The position numbers and the translations under genes were made by a program. From Pyrus communis (Eukaryota > Streptophyta > Magnoliopsida > Rosales > Rosaceae), in contig NC_084808.1 in NCBI RefSeq assembly GCF_963583255.1, positions 9,881,501-9,945,500 of the forward strand: 64,000 nt of DNA, in the 5' to 3' direction. Positions 35,893 through 48,125 of the stretch are shown here, piece after piece (the stretch's first letter is position 1; each line of letters opens with the position of its first letter). The notes below the pieces were generated by a model. It did no database searches. It worked only from the letters and a program-made list of their open reading frames with translations, and was not told the origin of the DNA.

Positions 35893-36971
35893 GGGTGCGT
35901 TTGTTGCACCAGACTGTCTCGGACTAGATTAGCTTCAGGGATTAAGTTGTACTGGTTTAGACTAAATTAAGCTGGACTAGTTTAGTGAAGCGTTTGATGC
36001 AGTGTCGGACTAAGAAGTTGGATAATTATCTATCTCAAATATTATATTATTTTATCTATATTTATTAATATTATATTATTAATTTATCATTTTATTTGTT
36101 TCTAGAATCATATATCCTTTTGTAAGGGCCAAAATCTTTTTATTTATTTATTCCTAAAATTATCTCTCTCTAGCCTATTCCTCTTTTCCTCCGCCATTCT
36201 CTCTCTTATCTTCCTCTTTTTATTATGTTTCACCATTTTTCTAGAATATTCTTCCTCTTTCTGCATACTTCTCCCTATTTTCTTCCACCAACTCTTTCCC
36301 TCCCCTCTCCCTTTTTTTCCTTCGTCCACTTTATCCTTAACCTTTCCCTCTTGACCTTATGCAGAAAATTCACACGGAGGATTCATCGGAGCTCTCCACA
36401 CAGCACTTCCTCTTATTTCTAGGAAAATCTCAGGGTTCTCTGGTGATTTTGCCTTTCTGTTTTGAATTTATGTGGGGATTCGCAGGTGCTTGAGCGTTTG
36501 GTCCCGACTTGCATCTGGGTTGCGCTCGAACGCGGAGATCGACGGCGAGCTTCTGGTGATGGTTGTCTGGTGGTGGTCTGGTGGTTGCAACCATAACGAT
36601 TTTGCTGAGAAAGAGAGTGAATTGAACGAAGAAGAAAGGAAGGGAATCAGTGGATTGTTGTTCAATTTTTGTTTGAGGTCTGGGTTTAGGCTTTTGGGTG
36701 GGATAGTGAAGGCCCAAAGGAGTGGGCGAAGGTGCGAATTAGAAGGGAGAGGGCGAAGAAGAAGGGATACGACGAGGGATCAACGGCGGGGGAAAGAACG
36801 GGACTAGCAGTCCGCTTGAAATCGAGGGGTCTCTTTAAGAATGTTTAGCAAAACGTTCATTCGGGGCGAGTCCCCTTTAGTCCCATTAAACCTAATCCTT
36901 GTCCAAACCAAACAAAGGATTACAGTCTAGTCTAGTCCAATCCCCCCTAATCTAGTCAAACAAACGCCCCC
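35893..36971. mobile_element. PIF/Harbinger-type non-autonomous element
   Basis: TIRs GGGTGCGTTTGTT (left) and GGGGGCGTTTGTT (right, inverted), with shared subterminal GACTAGATTAG, flanked by TTA at 35890-35892 and 36972-36974, the Harbinger target. The element is 1079 bp. The interior at about 36430-36810 is GC-richer and open on both strands, with a splice-like TTCGCAG before it. It may be captured host sequence, but I do not recognise a protein. It sits within the copia element. Confidence 0.75.
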
Positions 36972-37382
36972 TTAGGTTTTTTTGGCCTGTTACCCATTGG
37001 CCTGTCTTTACTGCAGCAGTTGTTGTTGACTTACATAACTTGCAACCCACACGAGCTCACGCTAGGTTCCACAACCAACAGTATGGCTACCTTTTTTTAA
37101 CATATCAAGCCCAATTGGGCTTCCCTCTTAATTCGGCCCGCAACCCAGCTTAGGCTGGGGTTGTCCATAGCAGATTTGAGTCCATATTTTTGGGCTACCT
37201 CCTACAACCAACATGATTTATGTGCATAAGCCTAAATCTTTATATTATTTTGCTTCTACAATTGACCCCGTATGGTCCCAATCTATTGAATTAATTAAAA
37301 GTGACTAACAGTCCATTAATTTGACAATAAATCCAAAATTATTGACATGAAGATCACTTTTGGACATTAACGATTCAATAAT

Positions 37383-40300
37383 TTGTTTCTCTTCTTTGAA
37401 TCGTTGACATCCTTTTGTAGTCCTGAAGCACTCACACTTGAGTTCCCGAAGCAACTCAAATCCATTACACTTCAATTAGTACATTGTATTATGTGTTCTT
37501 GCAATAGATTGTTGAACTGCAACAAGTTCAATTTCCTTGATTTGGACGCTTCTAACATAAACCACTTTATGTGGGGTACAAGACGTGAATCTCCACTTGA
37601 CTATCAAAAAGCTGAGAAACCATTGAAGCCAACAATGTCATAGAAGGGCTAAATAAGCCTCTGCCATGATCTTCACTTGAAGACCTATGCCCGAAGCACT
37701 ATAAACGAAAGTATCTTCCGAACGAAGATTTCATGGCTCTTTGGCTCGATCCTATGGACCGTCTAATCATGAATGATATTGCCTAAAGCATACCATGATT
37801 ACGTCCATGAATAAGTACGATTCTGAAGTTTATAAATCCGATCAAATTTTGAATGGAGAATACTTTTCTTGTCCTTCCTTGTTTCTCACTTGCTCCTGAA
37901 GCAGCAGTGTAGATAGTGGAAGTTTACCAAATTCTCAAATCTGATTACTACCACACTTGTGAGAGAAAGGTACCCCAACAATTCGGCTCGGAGGTACCGA
38001 ACGATATAAACCCATTTTGGCTAGAGTTTACTGAATGGCTCGATCCAATTCGATCAAGGCCTATCGAATGGTGATTCTTAGTTTCAGATAGGGCCCACCG
38101 AAATGTATTGCTCTGCTTTGGTGGAGGCCTACCGAACAGATCCTTCCAGCTTCGGCTAGAGCCTACAGAATCCAATTTTGGGTTTCTCTCTTTCACAATC
38201 CAATTTCGAGTTTGTTTTTACATCATATGGTAGAATCAAGGCTTGCCAAGGTGTGGCATCATGCCCAAAACATGATCCTTGGCACCTAACACCTAAAACT
38301 TCAAGAATGAGGGATAGTATTTCCAAACCTTTACCCTGCAAAATCTACTTTCGTCTTAATAGAATAGATCATTGGTTATGCACCTGTTCGTGCCCCTACC
38401 AATGTCGTTGAGGAGTACCATTCTCGTAGTCAATATGTGAAACTAATTTTGCTCTACTGAACACCGTTGGAAGAGTAGAATTTTGACATGAATGACCTTG
38501 TTGGTCGAATCCACTCTAGTAACTTTGGTTTACTTCGTGAACATTTTTCCATGTTCTTGGAATCAAGTTTAGTGTATGTTTTAGTTATGGATAATCTTAT
38601 TGATATTTTCCTCGAATACGAGTCAATTGAATCATGTTCTTGTATGCATGTGACCGAATTCAATTAAACACTTGATTAGGTACAAATGTGGAAAAGTTAG
38701 TTGTCTCACATCTCTAGCAACGACTTCAGATCTATCCAACCTAATTAAGAGCATTGGCACGCTCATCGTTGTATGAATGGTACTAAATTACCATGTCAGA
38801 GACCTTATATTATCCTTGTTCCGAAAGAACATCGTTAAGTTTTAACAATATTCGAGATGACAATGATCATGAATGAAACCACTGAAGAAAATCAAGTGAA
38901 ATATCTTAGCACCACCTCCAAAAATGAGCCTGAAGCTTTGATTTGGGGCCAATGGGCTGTCTCCCAACTGGAGAACATGCCACAGATAGCAGGCCTGGAG
39001 CCTAGCGATTGAGCAATTTACATGCCTTGGCATGACCGTTTGGGACACTTAGGCTGAACAATGATGCTACGACGCATCTCCTTACCCAAAGTAATGATCT
39101 TGTGCCTACAAGCACACTTTGTTAAGCCTGCACGTTGGGGAAATTGATTTTCTAAATCATCCCTTGCAAAGATACGAAATCACCATTTTTCACAATGGAT
39201 TCAATGGAATATATGTAGACTAATCCAACCAAAATGTGGACCATATAAATACTTATGGTTTTGGTTGATGAATCAACAAACTGGTCATATATTTGTCCAC
39301 ACACATTGCTGCTAAACCTCCTGGCTGGTTTTAAGGGTTCACCACCCTACTTATCCTTTAAAGTTTGGGAAACTGGATAATGTCGAAGAGTTTATATCGA
39401 TGGTTTTCAATAAAGTATTGCATGTTTTTTGGGTTTATAATTGAATATCAAATTTCCATGTTCACCCCTAATAGCCTCACATAGTGATCATAAAGCGCAA
39501 TTTAAATGATCGCCCGGACCTTGGTGAACGTACCAAGTTTTCAGTTTCTGCCTAGGGCTATGCAATCTTGTACGCAGCTATGTTGGTCTGCCTTGAGGCC
39601 CATTGCCACCCGACCTATTTGACGTTACAGTTGGTTACTAGGTACGAACCTGACGTTTCATACTTACGCATTTGGGTGTGCATTCTATGTGCCAAGTTGC
39701 GCAGTCGCAACATACCAATATGGGTCCTCAAAGAAGTATGTGAATCTTTGTCGATTATGATTCTCCTTCACACTAGCTCTCTCAGAGCCCTTGCATGCGA
39801 TCTCTTTAGCGCTCATTTTGTGGATTGCCATTTCAATGAGACAGTCTTCCCGTCGTCAGGGGGAGATAAAAACTTCAATGTTCTTGTAGAACGGTGGGAA
39901 TTTGCGTGGACGTTGCCCATTGTCTCATCTCGATCCCTGTACCACACAAGTGTGATAAGCAAGTACGATGTATTCTAGCTTTCAGAATATTGCTCCAAAC
40001 GCATTCCTCTGATGTAGCTAAAGTGACGAAATCATATACCAGTTGCAAACATGCTTGCAAGGATAGAGGTACTTAATGGACGTCCAGTCAACATCCCTGG
40101 AGGTCTGCCGCTCCTGTTGGACGGTTTGGCCACCCCTATTAGATGGTCCGGTACACTAACAGATAGCCAATCAATCTGTCTTAGCCTGGAGCACGACATA
40201 TCACTCGGTTTCTAGGATTCACTTCCCTAGAAGAAGAATGTCATGACATAACAACGAATCCATATTAATCACTATCTTAAATCATTTCCATTTCATGAGA

Positions 40301-40636
40301 TTAATCCAGATTACTCCTAAGACTTGAAGTTCTTAATCTAGTATACTAGTTTAGATGAGTTAATGGAATTGAAATGAGATTACCATCGATGATGTTTTCA
40401 CTTATATGGTAGCTACCGACATAGATGAAAAAAGACGATATCGAACCGTGTTCCGTTGATTAATGACAATGTAAAACTTATTGGACAATCGAAATTACAA
40501 TCCAGGTTAAAATTCCTTACCAAAATGTGTTTGGACCTATCATTCCTACATTGCCTAAGGTAACTTTGTTGTGTTACAAGTGGGAAAATAAGCGTAATGA
40601 GATAAATGAAATAGTGCAATATGATGCACCCCTTAT
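37383..40636 (+). pseudogene. Copia gag-pol remnants
   Basis: Scattered in-frame pieces in the expected order. A gag start is near 37540 (FLDLDASNINHFMWG, compare the copia LDISGKNYLSW motif). Integrase pieces run from about 39120. At 39600-39880 the stretch LQLVTRYEPDVSYLRIW and then DLFSAHFVDCHFNETVFP matches the integrase C-terminal region of plant copia elements. A reverse-transcriptase start is at 40510-40636 (CYKWENKRNEINEIVQYDA). Many stops and frame changes separate them, so this is an old copy. It is cut at 40636 by the next LTR. Confidence 0.75.
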
Positions 40637-43249
40637 TGACACATCCCGACCCGAAATGTCCACTTGCACTCCGAATCGAGTTGTGCTGGCCAACACCTGG
40701 AGGGTGACGAAGCCATAAAGTGTAGTGTAGTGTAAAAAGTATGTGAATAAATTTAAACCTAAAAGTGCCTAATCAAAAGAGTGTGCTGGTGAGCGAGATT
40801 GAACCCATTTCACACGTGATGTCAGAGCATAAGACAGTATAGTAAATAGGATGAGGGTTATACCACTGAAGATAACCATCTCTTGAGATTTTCCAGAATA
40901 CTTGTTTACACATAAGCCCAGCTACTAAACCTGGAAGGGTTAAAAACAAAGTTGAGTGGGTTAGAAAATAACGTTGTGTAAAAACCTTTTCAAAAACATT
41001 ATAACCTTTTGCCATAAAACCAAGTATAGTTTTAAAAAATATACGTACTACATATAATAAGAAAATACTTACCGTAGCATGCAAGTCTCAAAAATCAATA
41101 AAGTATAGCTATCAAGAGAAGCACAAGGTGACCGCAATCACATAATCTTGAAATAGTAAACACATCATAACGAATGCTCATCAACCTATGCTGACACATG
41201 AGTTCGTAAAGATAATTTCTGAAACAAACAGGACTGGCTGTAATCAATGCGCTATAGTACTACGATCACGTGAAGGTTGGCGCCGAAGCGCGGTCATATA
41301 AAAGTCAAAATTGCCTAATGCAATCTGTATGACAGGACTGACACCTAACTTGGATCTAAGGTGAGCAAATGGTTTGGATGTGAACATGCACGTGAAGGAC
41401 TAGCCCTAGCCCTGGGGCGAGTACTAACACTGGGGTGCAACAATGATGAGCAGATAACATAAATATAATCATGCCATAACAATTCAATAATTCTAGTCAA
41501 CAAAGTAACTTACCAGTGCATCCTGTAGGATTATTTTAGCATTTCACAATAGCACAACAATTCTTGTAACATTAATTAATCATAGCTGTAAAATATAATC
41601 ATGGTATCTCATGTATACCTGTGAACCTATAAGGTTTAGAATAATTTCCTAAATTCCATCTTTTTGCTACTTCATGTAACTTTAGTCTAAGCTAAGCATA
41701 TGTAGTAAATTCTTTTCAAAGTATAACTGGAAACTAGCAATATGCGTATACTTATAAAAAGAAATGACCCACTCACAGTTACTTGTGTTGCCACATTCAT
41801 TCGAGCTAGGAAGCTGGAGTCTCCAATAATAATTGTAGCTAACCACATAAAAGGTACAATTAATAAAACTCTACTTAAACAATTGAATTTAAGAAAACGG
41901 ATGTCGGAAACGGGTTTAGGACTTCAAAATTAGCCTATAAGGGGTCCCGAACAAAAACTTGAAAAAGTTAAAAAGTCAACGGTGATCATTGACCGCAAAG
42001 TCAAAGTCAACGGGTCAAGGGGTTTGGGTTGGACCAGGTTGGGCCTAAAGGGTTTGGGTCTAATGGGTTTTAGGGTTTAAAGGGTATTGGGCTTGAAAGC
42101 CCAGCCCAATACCTTTTGGTTTTTTTTTTTAAAAGAAAATAAATAAATAACAATAATTAGGTTAGCCCTAAATCCATGGCCCAAAGGCCTTGTTAGATTT
42201 TCTGAGTTTTGGGTTTATTGGGCTGGGTAACCCGTGGGTTTTGGGCTAGGTTCAAGGAACTTGGGTCGGGTTGACCTATTTTCAGGCCAAAGAAATGGCC
42301 AGTTTCTGGGCATCACTTCAAATGCCCATTACTTCTTCGTTGCTCAACCAAATCAAGTGATCTAAACATGAAAGTTGTAGTACTTGACGAGACGAAGAGA
42401 ATGGTACCTTGCACGCCAGCTAACTAACCGTGATTTGGCCGGAAAACGCCTTGAAAGGGGTGGTGCTCGCCGAAAAATTTGGAAAAGCTACTCTGAGCTA
42501 TTTTCTATGATTCAAATGTAAACACAGCTTAAAACAAGCTTCAATCTAACCCTAAAACACAACCCAAGGGTTTTTAGAAGCTTACCAATGTCGGAAAACA
42601 TGAAACTCATCGAAGAAGATGATGAATAGTGATAACGTAGCTAGAGGGTTCCTCCGCTTGTCACAAGGTTTTCGAAGCTTCTACGTCCACATGGTGGTGG
42701 TGCTTGCTCTGTGTGTGTGTTTTCAAAGGATAGATGGATAGTTGTAGAGAGAGAGAAAGCACGGCATGAGGGAGAGAGATTTAGAGAAAATGAGAGAAAG
42801 TGATGGAGAGAAATAAGAGTGTTGTGAGAGAAAGAAAGATGATTCACCAGTCCAAAAGGAAAAGGGGAAGTAAAGGGGATGCAAGGGGACCGGATCCCAT
42901 TTTTTGAGGAAAGGGATTTAAATATCAAATTTTGTACAATTTTTAATGTATAAAATCTACTTCCTTACTGTGTTTCAAACACTTATAATTTTGTATGCGC
43001 ATGTACAAAATTACCCGTGGTTAATGTACTTTATTGGAGCATAACTTTTTCATTATAGATCCGATTCGAGTCTAACTCGCATTCACGCGTTCGTGATGAC
43101 AAGTACTAATTAACTACTATACCAGGACAAAGAATTAAAAGCCGAAAACCACATCCACGTCAGGGTCCACTTTTTCCAAGAAAAAGGCAAAATCGTCAAA
43201 TTACATCAACTGAAAAGAAATTACAGTGAAAAATAGGGATGGGTCATCA
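40637..43249 (-). repeat. Gypsy LTR, minus strand
   Basis: On the minus strand it begins TGATGACCC, preceded by a polypurine-like AAGGGGTAGGTTG, and ends GGGTCGGGATGTGTCA. It is 2613 bp long. It shares long segments with the plus-strand LTR copies at 43527-44166 and 62071-64000. The sequence after its end is copia reverse transcriptase, not a primer site, so it is a 3' LTR by position. The associated internal region is only the 43250-43526 remnant. Confidence 0.75.
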
Positions 43250-43526
43250 CAACCTACCCCTTGAGGAAATTTCATCCACGAAATTTAAATCATTTGTTAC
43301 ACAAAACTCGAAGATAGGAAGAATAAAATATGTGTACGTAACGAAGAAATCAAGTTAGAGTGGTTGCACAAAAGGGGAGAATGCCGCTCCATCGCGATCG
43401 GAGTGCATTAATTCCTTTTTCATGCCTTCAACTCATACTTTCCTTCTTCTTCAGTACAATACTATAATATAATAGTTTTCGCAAAAACAAAACGTCGAAA
43501 ATATTTATATGTACTAACGTGCCGTT
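43250..43526 (-). other. Remnant of minus-strand gypsy 3' internal end
   Basis: Contains the polypurine-like tract (43250-43265 on the opposite strand) and AAATTTCGTGGATGAAATTTCC, the usual wording before a gypsy PPT. It ends abruptly against an oppositely oriented LTR fragment. Confidence 0.45.
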
Positions 43527-44166
43527 GTGATTGTAGCATTAAAGCATATATTATTGTTACACCTAGTCCTATTCATGTCAGAATACCTCTGCATGAACTC
43601 ATGTGTTAGCATGTGTCGATGAGCACCCCATATGATATGTTCGCTTAGGCGAGATTATGTGTTATTGGTTGTTACATGTTCATTTATGTAATATTGCGAC
43701 GTATGGCAATCTTGTGATTTTGTAGGCTACGATAGGTATTTTCATACTATACGTAGTATGTATATTTTGAAAACTATACTTGTTTTATGGCGAGGGTTTA
43801 CAATGTTTTCAGAAAGGTTTTCATAAAACTTTATTATTAGGCCCACTCACCCTTGTTTGTCGCCCCTCCAGGTTTTAGTAGCTGAGCTTTCATATCGACG
43901 AGGAATCTTGGCAAATCTTGGTGTAGACAATTACCTTCAATGGTATAATTCTCACCCAATCTTACTGTACTGTACTTATGCTCTGACATCTCGTGTGAAA
44001 TGGGTTCATTTCGGCTCACATAGCACTCTTATATTTAGGCACTTTTAGGTTTAAATTTATTCACATTTTCCACATCACTGCACTTTATGGCTTCGTCACA
44101 TTCTAGGTGTCGGCCAACACAACTCGTTTCAGAATCCTAGTGGACATTCCGGGTCATCGTGTGTCA
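43527..44166 (+). repeat. Truncated 5' LTR of plus-strand gypsy element
   Basis: Matches the distal part of the LTR at 62071 onward: 43527-43660 corresponds to 63885-64000 (GTAGCA-TA-AGC-TATATTATT, then GTGTCGATGAGCACC). About 1.8 kb of its start are missing. It ends TGTGTCA, and the primer site follows at 44170. Confidence 0.75.
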
Positions 44167-44169
44167 GTT

Positions 44170-44181
44170 TGGTATCAGAGC
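44170..44181 (+). other. Primer binding site (tRNA-iMet)
   Basis: TGGTATCAGAGC lies three bases after the LTR end and is complementary to the 3' end of plant initiator tRNA-Met. Confidence 0.85.
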
Positions 44182-45052
44182 ATAAGTTGGGCATTATTGG
44201 TTTCAACACACGTGTGATATAAGCATTCTTGGTTCTTGAACCAAATCTTTGAATCTTGTCACCTCGTCTAATACGAAAAACATGTTAACTTTTTCTAAGT
44301 TCTGAGTGACTTAGATGACTTATTGCCTTTGTTGAAGAATATTTGATGGCCACCTCTTGACTTAAACGAAGAACTTTCCTGCCAAAGAAAATCCCGTTTT
44401 GGAATGAGTTGATGGCCCTGAAGCAGGGTTAACGTATCGATAATTGTGTGCCATCAGAGGTTTACCTATCAATCCCACTACCATCTAGTCATTTCTACCA
44501 ACCCATCCAAGTTAGGAACCAAGTATAACTTTGATTCCTTGGCAGTACCCATTAGTATACCACCTATTAGAATCGCTACGAAGTTTTACTTTCATCGAAA
44601 TTTCCAGAAATGTCTCTAGTGACGATATGGTGCTAAAATGGTAGCACTTGATGGAAGAACATCTTGGGACAGTCACTTTTGGTCCCTGATAACACTAATC
44701 TTTTCAAACGCACTAGTGAATCATTCCAGATCTTCAAGAGGAATATCAACTTTCGTTTAAGTCCATTCTAAAGTAGAATATTGGCAATTGTTTTTTTTTT
44801 TTTTCCAGCTTTAGGACGTTCCAACCAATACTAGTTTCCCAAATTTCTTTTGGTGATGTACTCATCATTTCGATGAGCATAGACACAGGTGTACGAGTTG
44901 TTCTACCTATGGTCAGTAGAGATCCCCAAAATGGTAAGTATCTTTCCTAGAATTAATGAAACCATTTCACAGGACTAGTTCCTTACCAATCATTTGAAAC
45001 CATCCACCCAAGTGGGCTCTAACCTGTAATTAGCCTACGGCGGTGCTACTAA
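44182..45052 (+). pseudogene. Decayed gypsy 5' internal region
   Basis: No frame is open for long. Position after the primer site makes this the gag region. I cannot name individual motifs with confidence. Confidence 0.4.
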
Positions 45053-47676
45053 GGTACCGTTTGACACGTGGTACGGGATGGAAAGCAGTGGGACGAGGTG
45101 TTCCGTCCCACGTTTGGTGCATCCAGAAATCGTGGAATGCGTTGTCCCATGGGACGAAATTTGGCTGATTTTTCGTTCCGCCTTCCCCCTAGAACGACTA
45201 GTTCAACATCTGTGATACACAAATTTTTTAACATTTTAAGACAAAATTAACCCTTATCTTTTTCAATATTTACAACATCCAAATCATAAAACAAACCCTG
45301 ACCATCTCTGCTGCTGCCTTTCTCTTCCCATCATCCTTCCTCCTTATCCTCATCTTCTCCCGTAGCCGGCGACTGCACCTAGCCAGCACGCATCAGCACA
45401 GAGCCACTGTCGCGCTGCAGATTGACCCAGGTATGCGATTGATAGCTTGTTGAATCTTAGTTTTTTATTTTAATCGATGAATCTTTTCTGATTCAATTTG
45501 TTTTGTGCTCGTTTTGTTTCATTGTTTTGCGTTTCGGTTGAAAGTTTTTTGTGCCTCTCCCTCGATTCCAAAAACAAAAATAATCTTACGATGCGGACCT
45601 GATGCAACATTTACAACTATTCCATATATATTCCCTCACTTGAAACCTCAGTTCTATCTGTGCCTCCCCCTCGACTCCAAAGCTCCATACTGCTCTTCAT
45701 CTCAGTCAGGTTCGAAACCCTTATCTCTGATCTTCTTCCATTTCCAAAAATCCAAGATTTTCTAACCTAGTATCTGCAACAATGGTTAGATGCGTTTTTC
45801 CTCAAATTTAATTTTACTGAACGCGTGATTTTGTTGTTGTTTTTTAAGTGACAGGAAAAATGGTCGTCTTTTTGCTGAAGAAGCAAATTGTGAAGAAGCG
45901 CAAGACACACTTCAAGAGGCCCCAAAGTGACTGGAAGCACTACGTCAAGGTATGAATCTCTGGCTCATTTCATTTCTGTTCATATTTATTTAATTTTTTG
46001 AATCATTACATTTATGTGGGGATTTCAGATCTAATATATTAGAAATTTTCTGTTTTGGATATGAATTTTTAATGGGCTATTTGAGTGGGATTAATAAATT
46101 CATAACCTATTAAGTTATGGGTAAATTGGGGTTAATTCACTTAATTGTGAGATTTGCTAGTTAATGGTGTGAAGTGCTAGTTACTACAGTTGTATTTGTT
46201 TGTAGTGATTTGGGTCCAATAAAGTTGACATTTAAACTTAAATCTTGAATGAGAGGTGTCAAACTGTTTTTATAGTGCCGGTTCTGTATCGCTTTAATGA
46301 TGTTGGGCATAACAGTGGTCAAGTGCTCTTCACAACCTTGAATCATGGGACGTGTTCATTGCAGTTGCCTGAAGTGGGAATGATTCATAGTTTTGTTTGT
46401 AGTTTGAGATTTGTATATCTCAATGGCTAAAAATTGAATTAGAATGTGAGAAAGATCGAAAATGACTTGTAGAGAGGCGATGAATTCATTGTGCATCTTT
46501 TCCTGATCAGCAATGAATTTGTTACTATTCTCAGTTTAGGGTAGATAGTGTTGCCTGTTAAGCATCCATGATTCTACCCTTGTCTCCGTGTGTCTGTATA
46601 GTCGATGCATCTAGGGTGATCATGTGGTTCAATGTCTTATTTCTAAGATATATTGCTTTTCTTTCATTTGTGACCTGATTAAGTAACTCGGGGATGCATA
46701 TTTCTCTGTGCATCTTCGCTTCTTGGAGCCTTAGCATTAAGTTGTTATGTTTTAATGCATGTTGCTTATGACAAGAAAGATGGAGAAGGCCTAAGCGTAT
46801 TGATTCACGTGTCAGGCGAAAGTTCAAGGGATGTGCATTGATGCCCAACATTGGCTATGGGTCAGACAAGAAGACTCGTCACTATCTGCCTAACAAGTTC
46901 AAGAAATATTTTGCTATGTGTGTTTCCTATATGCTAGTCTTCAAAATTTTGGGAGAAATTTATTCAAGATGCTACTTTTGTTTTCGATTTAGTACTGTTG
47001 AATTTTATTCAGAATTTTACTAATCTAGTCATCTTAGACGACATGAAGTTCTACCAATTTGTTTGATTTTGCCATTTTACTGCAATTCCTGGAGTAAATT
47101 TTCAGTTTTTATTACTCGTTTTCACTTTTATTATCTAGTGTCGCTTTTGAAGCAGCATATTCTGCCAAACGAAATGATTCCAATCGAATTATCTATGTTT
47201 TCCATTGTTGTATCCATGATTTATGCTATAATTTGGAACATGTTTAACTTGGTTGTTCACCTCGCTTGGGACTGCCTTTCTAGGAAGCAATTATGCACAT
47301 GCTTGCTTCTACTAGAACTGTAGAAATGCTTATCTCATTATAAAGTCAGTTCATGGGAGAAAAACAAATAATGAATAAGTAAATAAGTATATATGTGTTC
47401 AAATATGAAAAAGTTAAAAAATAAAAATAAAAATAAATAAAAAAATAACTGTCCCGTCCCGTACCACACATAAATGTTGTACCAAACAACAGACGAAACA
47501 TGGATAATTTAGTCATTTACCTTTGGGTTCCGTTCCGTCCATGTGCTTACCAAACGTAGAACGGAACAACCATACCTTTCCGTCTTGTGCATACCACACA
47601 TAACACAGAACATCAGTTCCATCCCATCCCTTTTCGTCCCGTTCCATTTCGTCCCATCTGCGTACCAAACGGTACC
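45053..47676. mobile_element. Pack-type PIF/Harbinger element with captured RPL32
   Basis: TIRs GGTACCGTTTG (left) and CAAACGGTACC (right) match exactly over 11 bp. More loosely matched subterminal sequence follows, rich in CGTCCC/GGGACG words on both sides. It is flanked by TAA (45050-45052 and 47677-47679), the 3 bp target of PIF/Harbinger elements. The 2624 bp interior has no transposase but carries a decayed ribosomal protein L32 gene. This is the layout of a Pack-TIR element. Confidence 0.8.
45860..46916 (+). pseudogene. RPL32: Captured ribosomal protein L32 gene fragment
   Basis: Two exon-like blocks remain, with an intron between them (45950-46774). The first (45860-45949, 30 codons, GT donor) reads LLKKQIVKK and FKRPQSDWKHYVK. 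The second (46775-46916) reads [17 protein letters not shown] and [18 protein letters not shown], the hallmark of eukaryotic eL32. The C-terminal half of L32 is absent. The base before GAAAGATGG is A where a splice acceptor AG is expected, so the intron can probably not be removed in frame. Several replacements in the first block also argue for decay. CT-rich leader sequence upstream (45300-45430) may have been captured with it. Confidence 0.85.
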
Positions 47677-47895
47677 TAAATGACAATGTAGACATCGAAA
47701 TTTCGGTGAAATGAATGTTAACCAATAATTAAAATTTCAACGCTCACGTGTCACATAAATTTTACATGTAGCGTGTGACTCAACAAAAAATCGAAATAAA
47801 TTGGAAAGGTCATCAAATAGGACACGTGTCAATATCTGGCAGAAATGATTTATTTCATCTGATTATTTAAATCCAAAAATCAAGTTTTGGAATTC

Positions 47896-47902
47896 TATAA
47901 AT
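47896..47902 (+). promoter_or_regulatory. TATA box of the 5' LTR
   Basis: TATAAAT in GGAATTCTATAAATGGGAGG, repeated at 57928-57934 in the 3' LTR. It is the only convincing TATA box in the LTR. Confidence 0.6.
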
Positions 47903-48125
47903 GGGAGGCCAAGGCATTCATTTCAGGGGGGAAGGAGAAGGAAGGAAAGGGGGGGAAGGAGAAGGAAGGAGGAGGAGGAAAGGAAAGAGAAAAAAAGGAA
48001 GAAGAAGAGAAAGAAAGAAGGGAATTTACATCACACCAAAACCTTGAAGCCTTGAAACTCTAAAGCTCTCAAGCAAAATCCCGAAGGATCAAGAAAACAC
48101 TCTTCGTTCTTCGTTAAACCCTCCT

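Larger units (their letters stand above)
34514..40636 (+). mobile_element. Decayed Ty1/copia retrotransposon, right end missing
   Basis: A 267 bp LTR at 34514-34780 begins TGTTGCAGTCC, ends GCCTACA and has a TATA box. It is followed by decayed copia gag and pol on the same strand. A Harbinger-like element is inserted at 35893-36971. The pol sequence stops abruptly at 40636, inside reverse transcriptase, where a minus-strand gypsy LTR begins. The remaining pol and the 3' LTR are not in the window. Confidence 0.75.
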
